The notes below the pieces were generated by a model, which saw only the letters and a list, made by a program, of their open reading frames with translations, was not told the DNA's origin and did not search any database. This document shows, one piece after another, positions 16,532-24,284 of a stretch of DNA of 64,000 nucleotides; the stretch's first letter is position 1; each line of letters begins with the position of its first letter. The position numbers were made by a program, and so were the translations under genes. This DNA is from Kribbella solani (GTDB lineage Bacteria; Actinomycetota; Actinomycetes; Propionibacteriales; Kribbellaceae), in assembly GCF_014205295.1 (NCBI RefSeq), contig NZ_JACHNF010000001.1:3038001-3102000 (forward strand). Reading direction: 5' to 3'.

Positions 16532-17806
16532 TCAGCGCAGCGGGTTGAAGGGCCGGAGCTCCTCCGGCGTACGGCCGGTGGTGATCGTCTCGGCCAGCAG
16601 CTGACCGGTGACCGGGCCGAGGGTGATCCCCCACATGCCGTGCCCGCCGGCCGCGAAGACCCGCGGTGACTTGGTCGCGCCGATCAACGGCAGACCGTCC
16701 GGCGTACACGGCCGTGGCCCGACCCATTCGAACGTACGGGCGTCCAGGTCGGCGTCCCGCAGCAGCGGCCGGGCGGCGTCGACGATCGCGTCGATCCGGC
16801 GCGGGTCGAGCTTCGCGTCGGGCTTGCGGAACTCCATCATCCCGGCGACCCGGAGCCGGTCACCCAGCGGCGTACAGGCGATCCGTTGCGCCGGGAAGTA
16901 CACCGGGCCGGCCGGTACGTGGGCCATCGGCACGCTGAAGCTGTACCCGCGGCCGGCCTGCACCACGGTCCGTACGCCGAACTCCCGGGCCAGATCGCCG
17001 AGCCAGGCGCCGGTCGCCATCACGACCGCGTCGAACGGGTCGGTCTCGCCGTCGGCGGTGACCAGCCGGACGCCGCGGATCTCGTCGACAATGTCCTTCA
17101 CCACGACGCCGCTGATGATCTGGCCGCCGCGGGCGATCACGGAGTCCGCGAGCTGGTTCACGTACTCGCCGGGGTTGATGAAGCGCTGACCGTGCAGCCG
17201 GATCGCGGCGCCGATCGCGTCCGACAGCGACGGCTCGATCTCGCGGGCGTCGTCACCGCTGATCGCCTCGAACTCGATGCCCTGACCGGCGGCGTGGATC
17301 TGCTCGATCTCCTCGAGCAGAACCTTGCGCTCCTCGACGGTGCGGTACGCGGCGAGGAACGACTTCGCCTCGTACGTCCGCGCCTGGACGCCGGCGTCCG
17401 CGAGGAAGTCGAACGCGCTCAGGGACTGGCGGTTGATCGGGACCAGCGACTCCATCGCGGTCTTCCAGCGTCCGGCGGTGCTGTTGCGAGCGAAGCGGGT
17501 GAGGAACTTGAGGAGCCGCGGGCTCGCGGTCGGTGGCACGTACACCGGTGAGGCAGGGCTCAGCACCGCACGGACGCCGTACTTGAGGACCGCTGGTTCC
17601 GGCAGCGGGGTGGCCAGGCCGGGGGTCAGCCAGCCGGCGTTGCCCCAGGACGCGCCCGCGGCGACACCCTCGCGGTCGAGCACTGTCACCTCGACACCGG
17701 CCTCCTGGAGGAACCAGGCGGTGGCCAGGCCGACCATGCCGGCGCCGACAACGGCGACCCGGTCGGGGACGATGTGGTTGCTACCAGCGGAACCAGTAGT
17801 GGTCAT
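16532..17806 (-). CDS. dadA: D-amino-acid dehydrogenase-type FAD oxidoreductase
   Basis: 424 aa, the usual length. The N-terminal dinucleotide motif is VAVVGAGMVGLATAWFLQEAG, followed by VLDREGVAAGASWGNAGWL, the DadA signature region. The C-terminus has GHGMWGITLGPVTGQLLAE, closing the FAD site. It should oxidise D-amino acids (D-Ala preferred in DadA) to keto acids, passing electrons to a membrane acceptor. A close relative, glycine/hydroxyproline oxidase, cannot be excluded. It is divergent from a PucR-type regulator that probably controls it. Confidence 0.8.
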   Translation of the reverse strand: MTTTGSAGSNHIVPDRVAVVGAGMVGLATAWFLQEAGVEVTVLDREGVAAGASWGNAGWLTPGLATPLPEPAVLKYGVRAVLSPASPVYVPPTASPRLLKFLTRFARNSTAGRWKTAMESLVPINRQSLSAFDFLADAGVQARTYEAKSFLAAYRTVEERKVLLEEIEQIHAAGQGIEFEAISGDDAREIEPSLSDAIGAAIRLHGQRFINPGEYVNQLADSVIARGGQIISGVVVKDIVDEIRGVRLVTADGETDPFDAVVMATGAWLGDLAREFGVRTVVQAGRGYSFSVPMAHVPAGPVYFPAQRIACTPLGDRLRVAGMMEFRKPDAKLDPRRIDAIVDAARPLLRDADLDARTFEWVGPRPCTPDGLPLIGATKSPRVFAAGGHGMWGITLGPVTGQLLAETITTGRTPEELRPFNPLR

Positions 17807-17896
17807 GTATCGATGGTGCGGCCGCGGCGTACGGCTGTCATGGTGCGATCACACCATTGACGGGACAAATGACTGTGCTCAGAGCACAATAACCTC

Positions 17897-19435
17897 GTGA
17901 TCACCGCATCTGACCTGAGTGTCGCCGTCGGCCCCGCGCTGTTCGAGGTGGTGGTGCCGGGCAAAGGGGACAGTGAGGTACGGGACGTGTTCCTGGCCGA
18001 CCCGCAGGAACCTGCTACCGGTCAGCCGGGCGACCTAGTCCTCGGACTGGGTCTCCGTGACGCAGAGGACGCGGTAGAGCTCGTAGAGCGCTGTGCGGCC
18101 GGCAGCGCGTCCGGAGTGGTCCTACGTACGGCACTGGCGCATGAGCCGTCTGTAGTGTCGTCCGCCGAGAGGTGGGCAGTCACCCTGGTCGCACTGCAGC
18201 CGAGCGTCACCTGGGCGCACGTGGTCTGGCTACTGCGCGGCGTACTCGACCGGGCCGCCGCACCGGACTCCCCCGCCGCCGGAGACGCCGGAGTACACCA
18301 GGAGCTGTTCGCACTGGCCGATGCGGCCGCTGCGATCGTGGATGCACCAGTGACCATCGAGGACAACCAGTCACGCGTACTGGCGTACTCCTCCGGGCAG
18401 GACTTCACTGACCCGACCCGGGTGTCCACCATCGTCGGACGGCGCGTACCTGCCGAGGTGATCGCGCATTTCCGGGCCCGTGGCATCTTCCGGCGACTAG
18501 CGCGATCCAGTGAGCCGTTTCTGGTACCTGATGGGCCCAATGGCATCCGCCCGCGTCTGGTCGTACCAGTGCGGGCTGGTGGTGAGTGGCTGGGTTCTAT
18601 CTGGGCTGTAGTCGACGGTCCGGTCAGTGACTCGGTCACTGCGGAGCTCAGCAACGCCGCATCCGTGCTGGCGTTGCACCTGTTGCGGCTGCGAGCGCAG
18701 GCCGACGTAGCGCGCCGGAGTGCGATCGACAGGTTGCGGACCATCCTGCGGCAGTTCTCACCGGACAACCCGGTCGACGTACGGCTCCCACGGCAGCCGT
18801 GGCGGGTAGTGGCTCTCGGATCGCCGGACGGGTACGACGTACCGCAGCAGCTCGACCTGTGGGAGTCCACAGGGCGCCGGCACGGCTGGAGCGAGCCACA
18901 GCTGGCTGACCTCGACGGGACCGTGCTGGCTGTGGTCACGGACCTGGACGGACCAGGCTCGTGGAGCTGGTTGCAGAAGCTGGTCGAAGAGCAGTCACCA
19001 GGCACGTACGCCGCGGCGGGTGGTCCCGCTCGCGGACCTGCTGACTTGCCGAGCTCACGCGCCGAAGCGGTGGAACTGCTCGGCCTGGTACGCCGTGGAC
19101 TCGCACCGGGACCTGCACTACGGGTGGAAGAGGCGTGGCATGTGTTGACGGTGCACCGGGCTGTTACATCGCTCGACACCACCAAGATGGACGGTCCGCT
19201 CGCGACACTGCTCCGGCACGACATCGAGCACGACACCGGGTACGTGGAAACGCTGCAGGCGTGGCTGAACTACCCGGGCCAGCCGCAGCGCGCGGCCCGG
19301 GAACTGCATTTGCACACGAACACCCTGCGGCACCGGATGAAGCGGATCGGGGAAATCGCGCACCTGGATCTGGGCGATCCGGGTGAAAGGCTGGCGCTGC
19401 AACTGCAAATCGCCGCGGTGCGGACCGAGCACTGA
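17897..19435 (+). CDS. PucR-family transcriptional regulator
   Basis: 512 aa. A GAF-like central region (VTIEDNQSRVLAYSS) and the C-terminal PucR helix-turn-helix (TLQAWLNYPGQPQRAARELHLHTNTLRHRMKRIGEI, read in pieces) fit the PucR/CdaR group. These proteins sense metabolites through the N-terminal part and control catabolic genes. The start codon GTG at 17897 lies 90 bp from the dadA-like start, so the shared intergenic region should contain both promoters. The regulator may respond to amino acids, for example proline or alanine (inference from context). Confidence 0.85.
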   Translation: MITASDLSVAVGPALFEVVVPGKGDSEVRDVFLADPQEPATGQPGDLVLGLGLRDAEDAVELVERCAAGSASGVVLRTALAHEPSVVSSAERWAVTLVALQPSVTWAHVVWLLRGVLDRAAAPDSPAAGDAGVHQELFALADAAAAIVDAPVTIEDNQSRVLAYSSGQDFTDPTRVSTIVGRRVPAEVIAHFRARGIFRRLARSSEPFLVPDGPNGIRPRLVVPVRAGGEWLGSIWAVVDGPVSDSVTAELSNAASVLALHLLRLRAQADVARRSAIDRLRTILRQFSPDNPVDVRLPRQPWRVVALGSPDGYDVPQQLDLWESTGRRHGWSEPQLADLDGTVLAVVTDLDGPGSWSWLQKLVEEQSPGTYAAAGGPARGPADLPSSRAEAVELLGLVRRGLAPGPALRVEEAWHVLTVHRAVTSLDTTKMDGPLATLLRHDIEHDTGYVETLQAWLNYPGQPQRAARELHLHTNTLRHRMKRIGEIAHLDLGDPGERLALQLQIAAVRTEH

Positions 19436-19541
19436 GATCTTCACCACACACCCACGTAACAAGGCTTCACATTCCCGCAACTGTTGAGCAACATCCGGCT
19501 GATTAAGTCTTCCTCAGCACCAACGCAATACCACAAGGACT

Positions 19542-19604
19542 GTTCCAGCTCTTCACCAGGGAGCTGGAGCACCGGTCCGAGCTCTTCACCAGGGAGCTCG
19601 GGCC
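19542..19604. terminator. Twin hairpins with identical loops (terminator-like, convergent genes)
   Basis: Two consecutive stem-loops occur at 19542-19570 and 19574-19604. Each has the same 9-nt loop TTCACCAGG and inner stem AGCTC/GAGCT, but the outer stem pairs differ in a compensatory way (TCC/GGA versus CCG/CGG). Each keeps a T-G wobble at the same level. They lie between the convergent pucR-type and monooxygenase genes. The simplest reading is a tandem terminator. Confidence 0.55.
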
Positions 19605-19721
19605 ATGCGCGGCCCGGCGACCACCTGAACGCTCGCCGGGCCGACCGCATTCTCCGAGCCGTTGCCGAGGACAAACAGTTCGGGACTGAGCGGTCCAAAG
19701 ACAGGCGGTTCAGGCTGTTGC

Positions 19722-20744
19722 CTAGGACAAGCGGTTGACGATGGTGTGGTAGACGCCGGGGAGGCGGGCCGCGGCCGGGACGATCCGCGGCGCCAGGAAC
19801 GGACGGTTGCGGGCCCAGAGCAACGATGCCGTCAGCAGCCGGCACTCCCGGGATACGCGGCGCCAGGCTGCCTCGTACGCGTCCGGCCGGTCCGCGCGGA
19901 TGCAGTCGACCAGCTCGGCCGACGTACGAAGCGCGACCGCGATCCCTTCGCCGGTCAGCGCGTCGACGTACCCGGCGGCGTCGCCCACCAGCAGTACCCG
20001 GCCGGACGTACGCGCGCGGACCCGCTGCCGAAGCGGACCCGCACCGAGCACCGGACCGGCGGCCGGCGCTCCCTTCAACCGGCGTTTGAGCAGCGGAAAC
20101 GCGTCGAGGTGCGAGTCGAAGGTGCCGCGCGCGGAGGTGAGGACCGCTACCCCGACGAGCTCGTCGGACACCGGAGTCACGTACGCCTCCCCCAACCGGG
20201 ACCAGTACACCTCCACCAGATCAGTCCACGGAGAAACACAAAAGTGCTGCCGCAACCCGCGCCGTACCTCATTTGATGATTTGGCGGTGAGACCCAGTTG
20301 GCGGCGGATGGGTGAGTGGAGGCCGTCGGCGGCGGCCAGGTAGTGGGCGGTTTGGCCGGCGGCGGTGATCGAGGTGGGGGTTTGGGTGATGGGGCCGACG
20401 CGAGCCTGGATGACCGGGATGTCGAGTTCGGTCAGGCGGGATCTGAGCGCGGCGGTCAGCGTGGTGCGGCGTACGCCCAGCCCCGGCCCGGCGGTGAAGC
20501 GCGCGTCGACGGCGTGCTGCTCGTCCAGGTAGCGGATGCCATGGAACGGACGCCCGTCGAGTTGCACGCCCAACCGCCGGAGGTACGAGACAGCACTGTG
20601 CGCGATGCCCTCACCACACGCCTTGTCGATCGGCGCCGACCGCGGCTCGACGACAACTACCGACAACCCCGCCAGCGCGGCCCGGATCGCGGTCGCCGCA
20701 CCCGCCGGGCCGGCCCCGGCAACCAGCAGATCAACCTCAGGCAC
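19722..20744 (-). CDS. FAD-dependent monooxygenase/reductase, srsC-like
   Basis: 340 aa from the GTG at 20744; longer upstream extensions overlap the methyltransferase gene and read as nonsense. The N-terminus VDLLVAGAGPAGAATAIRAALAGLSVVVVEP is a Rossmann FAD motif. GRVLLVGDAAGYVDALTGEGIAVALRTS is the second FAD motif, of the geranylgeranyl-reductase/PHBH superfamily. By gene order it corresponds to SrsC, the flavoprotein that oxidises alkylresorcinols to quinones in the Streptomyces griseus srs operon. It starts 5 bp after the methyltransferase stop. Confidence 0.8.
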   Translation of the reverse strand: MPEVDLLVAGAGPAGAATAIRAALAGLSVVVVEPRSAPIDKACGEGIAHSAVSYLRRLGVQLDGRPFHGIRYLDEQHAVDARFTAGPGLGVRRTTLTAALRSRLTELDIPVIQARVGPITQTPTSITAAGQTAHYLAAADGLHSPIRRQLGLTAKSSNEVRRGLRQHFCVSPWTDLVEVYWSRLGEAYVTPVSDELVGVAVLTSARGTFDSHLDAFPLLKRRLKGAPAAGPVLGAGPLRQRVRARTSGRVLLVGDAAGYVDALTGEGIAVALRTSAELVDCIRADRPDAYEAAWRRVSRECRLLTASLLWARNRPFLAPRIVPAAARLPGVYHTIVNRLS

Positions 20745-20749
20745 CCGCC

Positions 20750-21265
20750 TCACGCCAAAGCAGTCTTCAACGCGGATTCCTCGGTACGGACGCGTACGGC
20801 CAGCAACGGAATGTTCAGCACCGTGAACACCAGCGCCGTCACCCACGCCGTATGCACCAGCGGCAGCGCGATCCCCTCCGCCACCACCGCCACGTAATTG
20901 GGATGCCGGAGCCACCGATACGGGCCGCGAGCAACCAACCGCAGCCCGGGCACCACGATCACCCGCGTGTTCCACTGATGGCCCAGCACGGTGATGCACC
21001 ACCAGCGCAACCCCTGCGCGAGCAGCACCACCGCGAACATCGTCCACCCCAGCGCGGGTACGAACGGCCGCTGCGCCGCCTCGACCAAACATGCCGCCAG
21101 CAACAAAGTGTGCAGCGCGACCATGTACGGATAATGCCCGCGCCCCGACTCCACCCCACCTTGCGCGAAACTCCACCGCGCGTTGCGCAGCGAAACCACC
21201 AGCTCCGCGACGCGCTCCAGAGCAACCAGCAAGACCAGACCCAGATACCAGCCGTACATCACCAC
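20750..21265 (-). CDS. Isoprenylcysteine-methyltransferase-like O-methyltransferase, srsB-like
   Basis: 171 aa, four or five membrane helices. The C-terminal signature RWLRHPNYVAVVAEGIALPLVH is the NHR/RHPNY SAM-binding motif of the ICMT/phospholipid-methyltransferase family, and VVPGLRLVARGPYRWLRHPNY is typical. In the srs operon the equivalent (SrsB) methylates alkylresorcinols. Here it overlaps the type III PKS stop by 7 bp and is followed closely by the flavoenzyme gene, so all three are surely co-expressed. Confidence 0.82.
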   Translation of the reverse strand: MVMYGWYLGLVLLVALERVAELVVSLRNARWSFAQGGVESGRGHYPYMVALHTLLLAACLVEAAQRPFVPALGWTMFAVVLLAQGLRWWCITVLGHQWNTRVIVVPGLRLVARGPYRWLRHPNYVAVVAEGIALPLVHTAWVTALVFTVLNIPLLAVRVRTEESALKTALA

Positions 21266-22305
21266 TCCATCAGTACGAGCTCGGAACAGAACCCAGGCCC
21301 CATCGCCAGCAGCACCCCAGGGCCTTGGGGAGACAGCTTGAGTGTGTCACCAAGCACATGCAGCACCGAGGACGACGACAGGTTCCCGACCGCCGCGAGC
21401 GACTTCCAGGTCAGATCGAGCGCTCCCGGCCGCAGTTCCAGGGTCTCTGCCACCGCTTCCAGCACCTTCGGCCCGCCCGGATGGCTCACCCAGGTACCGA
21501 TCTCCGGCACGGTCAGCCCGAGGTCAGCGAGAAAGTCGCGGACATCCCCGCCCAGGTACGTACGCACCACGTCCGGCACGTCGGCGCCCAGCACGATCCG
21601 GAACCCACCGGACCCGACGTCCCAGCCCATCACCCGCTCCGAGTCCGGGTACAGCCGGCTCCGCGTCGCGACCACGGACGGCCCGGTCGCGGCCGGATGC
21701 TCCGACCCGACCAGCACCACCGCGGCGGCGCCGTCCCCGAACAACGCCCCGCCGACCAGGTTCGGCAGGGACGCGTCGTCGCGCTGCAGCGTCAGCGAGC
21801 ACAACTCGACCGAGAGCAGGACGGCAACATGCGTCGGCCACGCCGTCAGGTAGTCGTGCAGCCGCGCGATCCCGGCCGCTCCGCCGACGCACCCGAGCCC
21901 GAACAGCGGCAGCCGCTTGACGTCCTCGCGCAACCCGAGCCGCATCGCGACCCGCGCGTCGATCGACGGCGCCGCGACCCCGGTCACCGTGGTGAACATC
22001 AGCACGTCGACCTCGTCCAGCGACAGCCCGGCGTCCTTCAACGCACCCGCGACCGCCTCGGCGCCGAGATCGACGGCCGCGTTGATCCACGCGTCGTTCG
22101 CCGCGCCGAAGTCCTTCAGTACGGCGTACTGCTCCAGTGGCAGCGCCAGATGCCGGAAGGACACGCCCGCGTTCGCGTGCAACCGCCGGAGCAGCGCCGT
22201 GCCGCGGCCGTCCGGGAGGCAGATCGACGCGACCGCCTCGGTGAGCTCGGCCTGCGGGTAGCGGTACGGCGGCAGCGCGGGCCGGACCGCCGCGACCCGC
22301 GTCAT
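21259..22305 (-). CDS. Type III polyketide synthase, srsA-like
   Basis: 348 aa from the ATG at 22305. The catalytic triad of chalcone/stilbene synthases is present: Cys139 in FGLGCVGGAAG, His275 in WVSHPGGPK, Asn308 in AVGNLSSSSV; the GPGFCSE end loop is also normal. With a downstream membrane methyltransferase and flavin monooxygenase, the order equals srsABC, predicting long-chain alkylresorcinols (phenolic lipids) from fatty acyl starters. A further N-terminal extension of the open frame overlaps the divergent UbiA gene and was rejected. Confidence 0.9.
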   Translation of the reverse strand: MTRVAAVRPALPPYRYPQAELTEAVASICLPDGRGTALLRRLHANAGVSFRHLALPLEQYAVLKDFGAANDAWINAAVDLGAEAVAGALKDAGLSLDEVDVLMFTTVTGVAAPSIDARVAMRLGLREDVKRLPLFGLGCVGGAAGIARLHDYLTAWPTHVAVLLSVELCSLTLQRDDASLPNLVGGALFGDGAAAVVLVGSEHPAATGPSVVATRSRLYPDSERVMGWDVGSGGFRIVLGADVPDVVRTYLGGDVRDFLADLGLTVPEIGTWVSHPGGPKVLEAVAETLELRPGALDLTWKSLAAVGNLSSSSVLHVLGDTLKLSPQGPGVLLAMGPGFCSELVLMEW

Positions 22306-22323
22306 CGTGGCATCGTTACGTCG

Positions 22324-23136
22324 GTGCGGATCCTGAGGACGCTTCGCGGTCTGGCGCTCGCCTGCCACCCGGGCCCGACCGTGGCCGTCACGGCCCTGGT
22401 CACTGCCGTCGCGTGGTCGGCCGGGCGAAGTCCGGCCGGGTGTCTCCTGGTCGCAGCAACGATCCTCACCGGCCACCTCTCGATCGGCTGGAGCAACGAC
22501 GCGATTGATGCCGCTCGCGACACCATTGTGAACCGGCCGGACAAGCCGGTGGTGCGTGGACTGGTGAGTCGCCGCACGCTCGCGATCGGCGCGGGCGTGA
22601 TGCTGGTGGTCACTGTCCCGGTCTCCTTGGCCAACGGATTCACGGCCGGATCGGTTCATCTCCTCTTCGTCGCCTGCGCCTGGGCGTACAACCTGGGCCT
22701 CAAGTCGACCGTGATCTCCTGGCTCCCGTACGCGGTCGCGTTCGGCGCGCTGCCCTCGTTCGTCACCCTCGGCACCGCGCGGGTCTGGGCGCCGTGGTGG
22801 GCGACCGCGGCCGGCGCCCTTCTCGGGATCGGTGCCCATCTCGCAAACGTCGTCCCCGACCTGGCCGACGACCTCGCCACCGGCGTACGCGGCTGGCCGC
22901 AACGCCTGGGCTCCTACGCCCGGCTGCTCGCCCCGCTCCCCTTGGCCGCGGCGACCGCCCTGCTGGTCGTCGCCCCGCCCGGCCCGATCGGCGTCATCGG
23001 CTGGATCGCTCTGCCCGCCGTAGCCGTCCTCCTCCTCACCATCCTGCTCTGGCGCAACGCCCCCTTCCTGATCACCATCGCCATCGCCGCCATCAGCATC
23101 ATCTCCCTCATCCTCCGCGGCCACGCCCTCGTCTAA
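22324..23136 (+). CDS. UbiA-family prenyltransferase
   Basis: 270 aa from a GTG start; polytopic with about eight hydrophobic helices. The first Asp-rich motif NDAIDAARD (residues 58-66; NDxxDxxxD) is characteristic of UbiA enzymes, which join an isoprenyl diphosphate to an aromatic ring in the membrane. The second motif is less clear (NVVPDLADDLATG, DxxxD). The start lies only 18 bp from the divergent type III PKS start, so the two promoters must overlap or extend into the coding regions. Prenylation of the phenolic lipid is inferred. Confidence 0.8.
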   Translation: MRILRTLRGLALACHPGPTVAVTALVTAVAWSAGRSPAGCLLVAATILTGHLSIGWSNDAIDAARDTIVNRPDKPVVRGLVSRRTLAIGAGVMLVVTVPVSLANGFTAGSVHLLFVACAWAYNLGLKSTVISWLPYAVAFGALPSFVTLGTARVWAPWWATAAGALLGIGAHLANVVPDLADDLATGVRGWPQRLGSYARLLAPLPLAAATALLVVAPPGPIGVIGWIALPAVAVLLLTILLWRNAPFLITIAIAAISIISLILRGHALV

Positions 23137-23183
23137 CGGCAGCCGACACTGCGTACTACACCGCCGCAGGCAGCCGACTGAGC

Positions 23184-23222
23184 GCGCGGAGCGGGTGCGC
23201 GGAGCGGGTGCGCGGAGCGGGG
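23184..23222. repeat. 13-bp tandem repeat, three units
   Basis: Three units GCGCGGAGCGGGT (the last ends GGGG) lie directly after the UbiA stop, between it and the converging LysR gene. No coding sense is evident. Confidence 0.7.
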
Positions 23223-23286
23223 CACGGCGGCGGCGCCTCCTGTCGGGCCGTGGTCTGGTAGCCGCCGCTCTCCTGCTGCTGCCGGC

Positions 23287-24168
23287 TCAACCCGCGTCCG
23301 GTTTGAGGGGGGCGTTGCTGCCGAGGATGGCGGCGGTGAGGGCTTCGGCGGGTTCTTTCGCGGCGCGGGGGTTGGTGATCAGGACCAGGTCGATCGGGGG
23401 GAGGTCGGGCAGGCCGGCGCTCGGTGGTGGTTCGACCAGGTCGGCCGGCATCAGCGAGCGGGCGAAGATCGCGATCCCGAGACCGGCGCGGACCGCGGCC
23501 AGCACACCGTTCACGCCGCGGACGATGCAGGTGATCCGGCACGTACGCCCGGCCTGTTCGAGGGATTGCACGCCGAGCGAGCGGCTCAGCGACGGCGCCT
23601 GGTACGTGACCAGTGGAACCGGGCCGTCCGGGGCGATCCGGGTACCGGCGATGCCGGCCCAGACCAGCGAGTCGCGGCGGACCAGCCGGCCGTTCGGCTC
23701 GTACCCACCGCCGGCGCCGTGCTTCACGTACGCCAGGTCCAGGTGGCCGGACTCGACCCGGCGGAGCAGGTTCGGGCTTTGGGCGACGGTGAGCTCCAGG
23801 TCGATCCGCGGGTACAGCTGGCGGAAGTCGCGGAGGATCTTCGGCAGCGGCGTCAGCGCCAGGTCGTCGGTGACGCCGAACCGCAGCCGGCCGCGCAGCT
23901 CCGAGCCGGTGAAGTACCCGGCCGCTTCCTCGTGCGCGGCCAGGATGGTGCGGGCGAAACCCGCCATCGCCTCGCCGTCGGCGGTCAGCGTGACAGTGCG
24001 GGTGTCACGGACGAACAGCGGCCGCCCGACGGCCACCTCGAGTTTGCGTACGTGCTGACTGACCGTCGGTTGCCGGATGCCCAGGCGCTCGGCCGCCTGG
24101 GTGAAGCTCAGCGACTGCGCCACCGCGAGGAACGTGCGCAGCTGGTCCGGGTCGTACACCCAATCCAC
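23287..24168 (-). CDS. LysR-family transcriptional regulator
   Basis: 293 aa. The N-terminal winged HTH is clear (LRTFLAVAQSLSFTQAAERLGIRQPTVSQHVRKLE), followed by a two-lobe effector domain (LRFGVTDDLALTPLPKIL ... GLGIAIFARSLMPADLV). It is divergent from the MFS gene, with a candidate LysR box at 24174-24188 just before its start. Regulation of that exporter and of itself is the natural prediction. The effector is unknown. Confidence 0.88.
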   Translation of the reverse strand: MDWVYDPDQLRTFLAVAQSLSFTQAAERLGIRQPTVSQHVRKLEVAVGRPLFVRDTRTVTLTADGEAMAGFARTILAAHEEAAGYFTGSELRGRLRFGVTDDLALTPLPKILRDFRQLYPRIDLELTVAQSPNLLRRVESGHLDLAYVKHGAGGGYEPNGRLVRRDSLVWAGIAGTRIAPDGPVPLVTYQAPSLSRSLGVQSLEQAGRTCRITCIVRGVNGVLAAVRAGLGIAIFARSLMPADLVEPPPSAGLPDLPPIDLVLITNPRAAKEPAEALTAAILGSNAPLKPDAG

Positions 24169-24173
24169 CTCCC

Positions 24174-24188
24174 ATTACGTCACGCAAT
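24174..24188. promoter_or_regulatory. LysR-type box (T-N11-A)
   Basis: ATTACGTCACGCAAT is an imperfect palindrome (six of seven symmetric positions allowing purine/pyrimidine change) of the T-N11-A type. It is placed 5 bp upstream of the lysR-type start in the 116-bp divergent gap. A second AT-rich stretch (ACTAATAGGAGTAATT) follows and may hold the MFS promoter. Confidence 0.45.
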
Positions 24189-24284
24189 AAGACTAATAGG
24201 AGTAATTCGTTGGGGGAATCCAGCACCCAGCCCTGAGGATGGAGGGGTCCTCCCCTGACCAGTCCAATCGCGTAGGGATCGCTC

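Noticed and set aside
20745..21176. N-terminal extension of the monooxygenase to 484 aa
   Set aside because: It overlaps the methyltransferase gene in another frame and reads as low-complexity Gly/Ala/Arg; the FAD motif starts right after the GTG at 20744.
22306..23124. N-terminal extension of the type III PKS to 621 aa
   Set aside because: The extension is antisense to the UbiA gene and lacks any domain; the chalcone-synthase fold begins at the ATG at 22305.
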